A stretch of DNA of 64,000 nt from Nesterenkonia sp. E16_10 (GTDB lineage: Bacteria > Actinomycetota > Actinomycetes > Actinomycetales > Micrococcaceae): contig NZ_JADPSA010000022.1 of NCBI RefSeq assembly GCF_017347085.1, positions 1 through 64,000 on the forward strand. Direction: 5' to 3'. Below the pieces are notes generated by a model that saw only the letters and a list, made by a program, of their open reading frames with translations, was not told where the DNA came from and did no database searches. A program made the translations under genes and the position numbers. Positions within the stretch are counted from its first letter, which is position 1, and each line of letters opens with the position of its first letter. Shown here one piece after another: positions 60,070-64,000 of this stretch.

Positions 60070-63000
60070 CTAGGATGCTCGCCCCCCATGGTTCTGCGAA
60101 GGGTTTCGGAGTCGGAGTGCTGCGAGGGCGGCCAGCGCGATCAACGCTGCGCCGCCAAGCAGGTACGGCAGTGTGCCGAGACCCCCGGTCTGGGGAAGTA
60201 TCGAGGGGGCAAGGTCGTAGCTGATCAGGCGGTACGTCTCGTGACGATCTGCGGCGACCTGGAGCTCGTCACCGGAGACGGTCTCCCAGAGCTGGTCGTC
60301 TCGGTGGTCCACCGGCTGTTCCGGGTCTGGATCGCCCAGATAGCGCTGGAGCTCACCACGGCGGAATGCGAGATCCTTCTCCACGGTCTGCGCTGCCACG
60401 GAGTAGCTCAGTCCCGGCCGAACGAGCACGGTGGAGTCCTCTGTGCGAGTCCCGTCTCCGGTGACCGGGCCCGCGGTCAACGCCGTTGCGCCCAGCTCAG
60501 ACTCGGCTCGGAGTTCAAAGTCCTCGGGGAGGAGCGCGCCCTGGTTGTTGTTGATCACATGCGGGAGCAGTGTGAGCTGTGCCGTCCGACTGCTCGCCGT
60601 GCACTCCGCGGATCCGCCCAGAGGAATCCTCACGGTCCCCTCTGCTCCCCCGGTGGCCATGCCCGATCCCAGCGCCTCACCCTGATCGTCGGTCTGGACA
60701 CACTTCCAGGAGCCGCTGGCCATCGGTGAACGGGACGGGTCGGTGCGTTCGTCGTCCTGGACGTACACCGCCGGACCTCCCGTGGCAGCAAGCTGGTAGG
60801 TCGCCTCGGCCTCGACGGAGGCGGTGAGGGAGCCCTCGTCTGCGCTGAAGAGCCTCGTTCCCGCTCCGGGATCCTGCGGCGTGGAGTAGATGCTCAACGC
60901 CCAGTCGCTGGATCTCGCGGCGCCCCCGAGGATGTCTTGGGTGAGCGTGAGCCGCTGTTCACACTCCACCGTGTTCGTCACCGCGAAACGGGTGATCCCG
61001 GAGCCCAGGGCGCTCGAGCGGTAGCCCTGGCCCGTGAGTGAGGCGGCTGGATCCAGCGCCTTGCCGTCGGCGCTGGTCACCTGCGCCGAGGTGAGCCTGC
61101 AGCCAGATCGGGCGTCGCTGAGCTGCACGTCTTCCTTGATCTGGACCTGGTCACCGGCGAAGTGGCCCTCGTGCTCTTCACCCCAGGACGCTTCACCGGA
61201 GGTCTTCTCGGTGTCATCTGCCGGGTAGATCGCGAGCTCCGCGTCGATCCCCTCGGGCTGGGCTCCATGGTCGTATTCCGTGCCGTTGATGAGCCAGGTC
61301 TTCTCCACGATCACCGATGCGGCGGGGGGCAGCTCGCGGTTGACCAGGACGCAGCTGATGCCGACTCCGACACCGACATCGTTGAGCGTGAATCCGTGCT
61401 CGACGTTGCTGACCGGGATGCGTCGGCCCGAGCCGTCGGTGCAGCGTGCGTTGCGGCCGTCGACCTGCTCCAGGGTGAACCCGGATCGCGGGGTCTCCCG
61501 GAAGCTCAGGTCTGTGGTCCCGGCACGCTCACCCGAGAAGTTCAGGTCGACCTCGAACGCGCCGTCCGAGTTCGTGACTCCGGTGACCCTCGAGGCTGCC
61601 GGTGCACTGCTTCCCGCGCGGGTGAGCGGCATGCCGCTGGACTCGGCCGAGAGCTCCCACCCGGCGGAGGGGACGGCCTGGCTGAGATCGCGACCCTCGG
61701 GGATGACCTGTTTGACCACCGATACGGAATTCTGGCAGTTCCGGGCCATCGTTGACGCCAGGGTCTGTGCGGCCGCATCGAAGCTGGAGTTCTGGATCGC
61801 TGCGCCGCCGCCAGAGACGGCGTCCAGGTTGGTCCTGGAAGCGGAGTTGGCGATCTCGGCGGTGCCGGCACCGGCTGCCAGCACGTGGACCCCCTGGGCC
61901 TTGAGCGCGTTGGCGGAGAAGATGGCGTGTTCCATGTTCTCGAAACTGGTCTGGTTCCCATTACCGCTGGGGCTGCCGTGGAATGTGGGGTTGCCATCGG
62001 TGAGGAGGACCGCGGCATCGTAGGACTTGCCGCTGGCCGCCGGCGCATACAGGCCGCGGTCCCAGTTCCTGCCCTCGGTGTTCTGAGGAATCCGGAAGTT
62101 CGCGACACGCTGCCACGGCCACGACCCCAGGTCCCACTGGGAGTACCAGCTGCGCACTGTATTCGCCCCGGCCCGGCTCGCGACAGACTGCTGCTGAGTG
62201 CGGTTCGGCTGACCGCTCACCGAGGCGGCGGGACTCGAGGAGCCGAAGTTATAGAGGGAGACGCTGGAGGGGGTGCCTTCGAGCTCGTTGACGAGCGTCG
62301 TCGTGGTCCGTGCCAACGCGTTCTCCGAGTCGCGCATCGAACTCGAGAAGTCCAGGATGACCGCGATGTCGAGACCACACTGATCCGGCAGCTCCGGGTT
62401 CTCCCGAATGACCGGAAAGACCCCATCGGAGCCGCTCCCGGGGCTCGTCAACGGCGTGTAGGTCTTTCCGCCATGGACCTGCCACTGCAGACGAGAAGAG
62501 AAACACCAGCTGCCCCAATGGGCGGTGCAGACCCGCACCTCCTCGCCGACGGGGAAGCCGTAGGTCGAACTGGCGACCGCACCGACGGTGCCTGTGGCCA
62601 GGCTGGTCACCGAGGTGTAACCCTTGGGGGCCGAGTAGGCTCTGACAAAGAGCGGCCTGGTGCGATTCTCCTCACCACTTGCGGTTCCGGGGACATCGAA
62701 CGCGCATATCCCTTCCGGCGTCGAGGTGCAGACGGCCCAGTCGAGGTTGACCGGCCGGGTGGCGGTCAACGAGCTGTACAGCCCGAGTTGGACACCAGCC
62801 ACATCGTCCACGCCGGAACTGGTTCGTGAGCCGCCCACTCGCACCTGGACCGCTGCGGTGTTCGCCGCAGACGGGACGCTTCGCTGCATCTGCTGCGGAG
62901 CAGAGTCGTTCCCGATGTCGTCTGCCCCGCCCTCGGCAGGGCTCTGCGATTCGGCCGACTCGGCCGACTCCGAGGCGGATTCCTCCGAAGCGGCCCCCTC

Positions 63001-63327
63001 GGGTTCAGAAGATGCCGTCGACTCCGGACGCTCACTGGGACCCGGTTCCGACTCCACGTGCTGCTCTGCCGCTTCACCCTCAGTCGGGGTTGGGGTCGGG
63101 GTTGAGGTCGGGGTTGGGGTCGGGGTTGAGGTCGGGTCCGGCGACGGGGACGGGGTTGCCTCAGACTGCTCCATGTCGGTCCCTGGAGCGGCAGGGGCGG
63201 TGGATTCCGTTTCCTGGGCGGCGGATGCCGCCGCAGCTGGTGTGACGGCTCCCGGGTTCACGGCCAGGACTGCAACCAACAGGAGGGTCGCCCAGGCCGC
63301 CCTCGTGGTGGAGTATCCTGCTGCCAT
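60070..63327 (-). CDS. VWA-domain LPQTG surface protein, probable pilus tip adhesin
   Basis: 1085 residues. Signal peptide, then a low-complexity Ser/Pro/Thr/Glu stretch (about 35-140, with a TPTPTP run), a VWA domain with the MIDAS core DFSSS near residue 325, several Cna/SpaA-like repeats and the sorting signal LPQTG before the last helix and a basic tail. It is the usual first gene of SpaA-type pilus operons, whose VWA protein caps the fibre and binds host or surface ligands. An operon with the pilin and sortase is likely. Confidence 0.92.
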   Translation of the reverse strand: MAAGYSTTRAAWATLLLVAVLAVNPGAVTPAAAASAAQETESTAPAAPGTDMEQSEATPSPSPDPTSTPTPTPTSTPTPTPTEGEAAEQHVESEPGPSERPESTASSEPEGAASEESASESAESAESQSPAEGGADDIGNDSAPQQMQRSVPSAANTAAVQVRVGGSRTSSGVDDVAGVQLGLYSSLTATRPVNLDWAVCTSTPEGICAFDVPGTASGEENRTRPLFVRAYSAPKGYTSVTSLATGTVGAVASSTYGFPVGEEVRVCTAHWGSWCFSSRLQWQVHGGKTYTPLTSPGSGSDGVFPVIRENPELPDQCGLDIAVILDFSSSMRDSENALARTTTTLVNELEGTPSSVSLYNFGSSSPAASVSGQPNRTQQQSVASRAGANTVRSWYSQWDLGSWPWQRVANFRIPQNTEGRNWDRGLYAPAASGKSYDAAVLLTDGNPTFHGSPSGNGNQTSFENMEHAIFSANALKAQGVHVLAAGAGTAEIANSASRTNLDAVSGGGAAIQNSSFDAAAQTLASTMARNCQNSVSVVKQVIPEGRDLSQAVPSAGWELSAESSGMPLTRAGSSAPAASRVTGVTNSDGAFEVDLNFSGERAGTTDLSFRETPRSGFTLEQVDGRNARCTDGSGRRIPVSNVEHGFTLNDVGVGVGISCVLVNRELPPAASVIVEKTWLINGTEYDHGAQPEGIDAELAIYPADDTEKTSGEASWGEEHEGHFAGDQVQIKEDVQLSDARSGCRLTSAQVTSADGKALDPAASLTGQGYRSSALGSGITRFAVTNTVECEQRLTLTQDILGGAARSSDWALSIYSTPQDPGAGTRLFSADEGSLTASVEAEATYQLAATGGPAVYVQDDERTDPSRSPMASGSWKCVQTDDQGEALGSGMATGGAEGTVRIPLGGSAECTASSRTAQLTLLPHVINNNQGALLPEDFELRAESELGATALTAGPVTGDGTRTEDSTVLVRPGLSYSVAAQTVEKDLAFRRGELQRYLGDPDPEQPVDHRDDQLWETVSGDELQVAADRHETYRLISYDLAPSILPQTGGLGTLPYLLGGAALIALAALAALRLRNPSQNHGGRAS

Positions 63328-63455
63328 AGCGCCTGCCCGTCTCTTCGTGCCGATCAGAAACGCACAGCCGTTTCGATTCGCAGCTTCAGACTAGGAAAAC
63401 ACCAGGGTAAATATGGACTAAAGTAGCCAAATTCGCATAAGTCCGGCAGAAATTG

Positions 63456-63478
63456 CCAGGTTTTGTGTTCGAACCTGG
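63456..63478. terminator. Hairpin between the LuxR gene and the pilus genes
   Basis: CCAGGTT (63456-63462) and AACCTGG (63472-63478) are perfect arms around a 9-base loop in an AT-rich gap of about 220 bases. It could end the LuxR transcript or be an operator of the pilus promoter; the region downstream (63400-63430) is AT-rich and may contain that promoter. Confidence 0.5.
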
Positions 63479-63546
63479 TAAAGATCACCGGGCCCACGCA
63501 GGCCCGATTGATGGATCATCGGAGCTCGTCGGGGACCAGCGGAATT

Positions 63547-64000
63547 TCAGTATCCGTAGGAGCCCTCTCGGAGCCTGTGTCGGATTTCATGCCTCGATGT
63601 GACGTCAAACTTCGTCAGCGCATTGCGCACATGGAAATCCACGGTTCGCACCGAGACCCCGAGCTCTTCGGCCATCTCGCGGTTGGTCCAGCCATCGGCG
63701 ATGAGGACCGCGACCTGGCGTTCACGCGCGGACAGGCCCTCCAGGGGCCCGGCGACTCCACCCGCGATCTCGGTGCGAACCGCAGTCGTCGAGATCGCCG
63801 ATCTGGGCGTCGTCGAGGCCTGGACCACAGCTGACTTCTGGACGCGCAGCGACCCTCTTTGGGCGGCAGGCGAGGCGAGACGCGGCCTCAGGACGGAGAG
63901 CTGCTCCACCGCAAGCTTCAACAGAGCCGGTGAACCCAGGCTGGTGAACAGGGTCGCGCTGCGCTCCAGGCCGTCGATGACCGTGGCGCGGTGGCGCTTC
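63547..64000 (-). CDS. LuxR-family response regulator or HTH regulator, 5' part beyond window
   Basis: The frame runs from the stop at 63547 to the right edge without a start. The C-terminal LuxR (GerE) helix-turn-helix is complete: LSARERQVAVLIADGWTNRE, EELGVSVRTVDFHVRN and ALTKFDVTSRHEIRHRL. The region before it is Ser/Arg/Thr-rich and not a receiver domain in the visible part; the long N-terminus may be a MalT/LuxR-type sensor. Placed just upstream of the pilus operon on the same strand, it may control it. Confidence 0.85.
   Translation of the reverse strand, partial: KRHRATVIDGLERSATLFTSLGSPALLKLAVEQLSVLRPRLASPAAQRGSLRVQKSAVVQASTTPRSAISTTAVRTEIAGGVAGPLEGLSARERQVAVLIADGWTNREMAEELGVSVRTVDFHVRNALTKFDVTSRHEIRHRLREGSYGY

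Overview
The window is high-GC actinobacterial DNA. Leaderless transcripts, a pabB/pabC pair, a bifunctional-type dCTP deaminase, a DUF4235 gene, S-box and TPP riboswitches and a seven-function Mrp antiporter fit Micrococcales, probably Micrococcaceae. A salt- or alkali-tolerant genus such as Nesterenkonia is plausible, but that is inference and not a database result. No tRNA, rRNA, CRISPR array, insertion sequence or phage gene was seen. Both edges cut genes: an M23 peptidase on the left and a LuxR-type regulator on the right.

Layout. 1-7 kb: M23 peptidase, a lipoprotein, an S4-domain RNA-binding protein, a Rieske ferredoxin, three paralogous copies of an unrecognised small structured RNA (about 2581, 3626 and 3794), a GntR-controlled ABC exporter and a HAD phosphatase. 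7-17 kb: MMPL transporter with its TetR regulator, PabB and PabC for p-aminobenzoate, a lipoprotein, a cardiolipin synthase, a nitrilase-family amidase and DUF4235. 16.9-20.3 kb: TPP riboswitch plus ECF thiamin-precursor transporter (YkoE, then a single polypeptide holding two ATPases and the T component). 20.3-27.6 kb: Mrp Na+/H+ antiporter operon A-C-D-E-F-G. 27.7-37 kb: mixed housekeeping genes (MFS, dcd, SseB, AEC permease, P-type ATPase, panD, a YtxH-like protein, a divergent ATP-grasp protein).

37-54.2 kb is a coherent organosulfur-scavenging and methionine island. Two divergent promoter regions each carry a pair of S-box (SAM-I) riboswitches, four in all. They govern (i) MetN-MetI-MetQ-MetQ plus a DszC-like/DszA-like flavin monooxygenase pair, (ii) an SsuB-SsuA-SsuC importer, (iii) a second DszC/DszA-like pair, and (iv) a flavin reductase, an acetyl-CoA-synthetase-like enzyme, O-acetylhomoserine sulfhydrylase and a CoA-binding protein. 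Read together, the cell imports sulfonates, sulfones or thioethers, oxidises them with FMNH2 supplied by the local reductase, and fixes the released sulfur through MetY, all switched off when SAM is plentiful. In each riboswitch the 3' strand of P1 abuts or overlaps the Shine-Dalgarno sequence, so control looks translational.

54.2-64 kb is a cell-surface region on the minus strand: LuxR-type regulator, VWA tip pilin (LPQTG), major pilin (LPSTG), class C sortase, then a Wzc-like tyrosine autokinase, a low-molecular-weight tyrosine phosphatase and an O-antigen-ligase-like polymerase. The most novel signal is the triplicated small RNA. Its copies share a 5' block, a long terminal hairpin with a covarying apical stem and a C-rich loop, a -10 element, and an upstream 11-bp-period direct repeat at exactly the same distance in all three.
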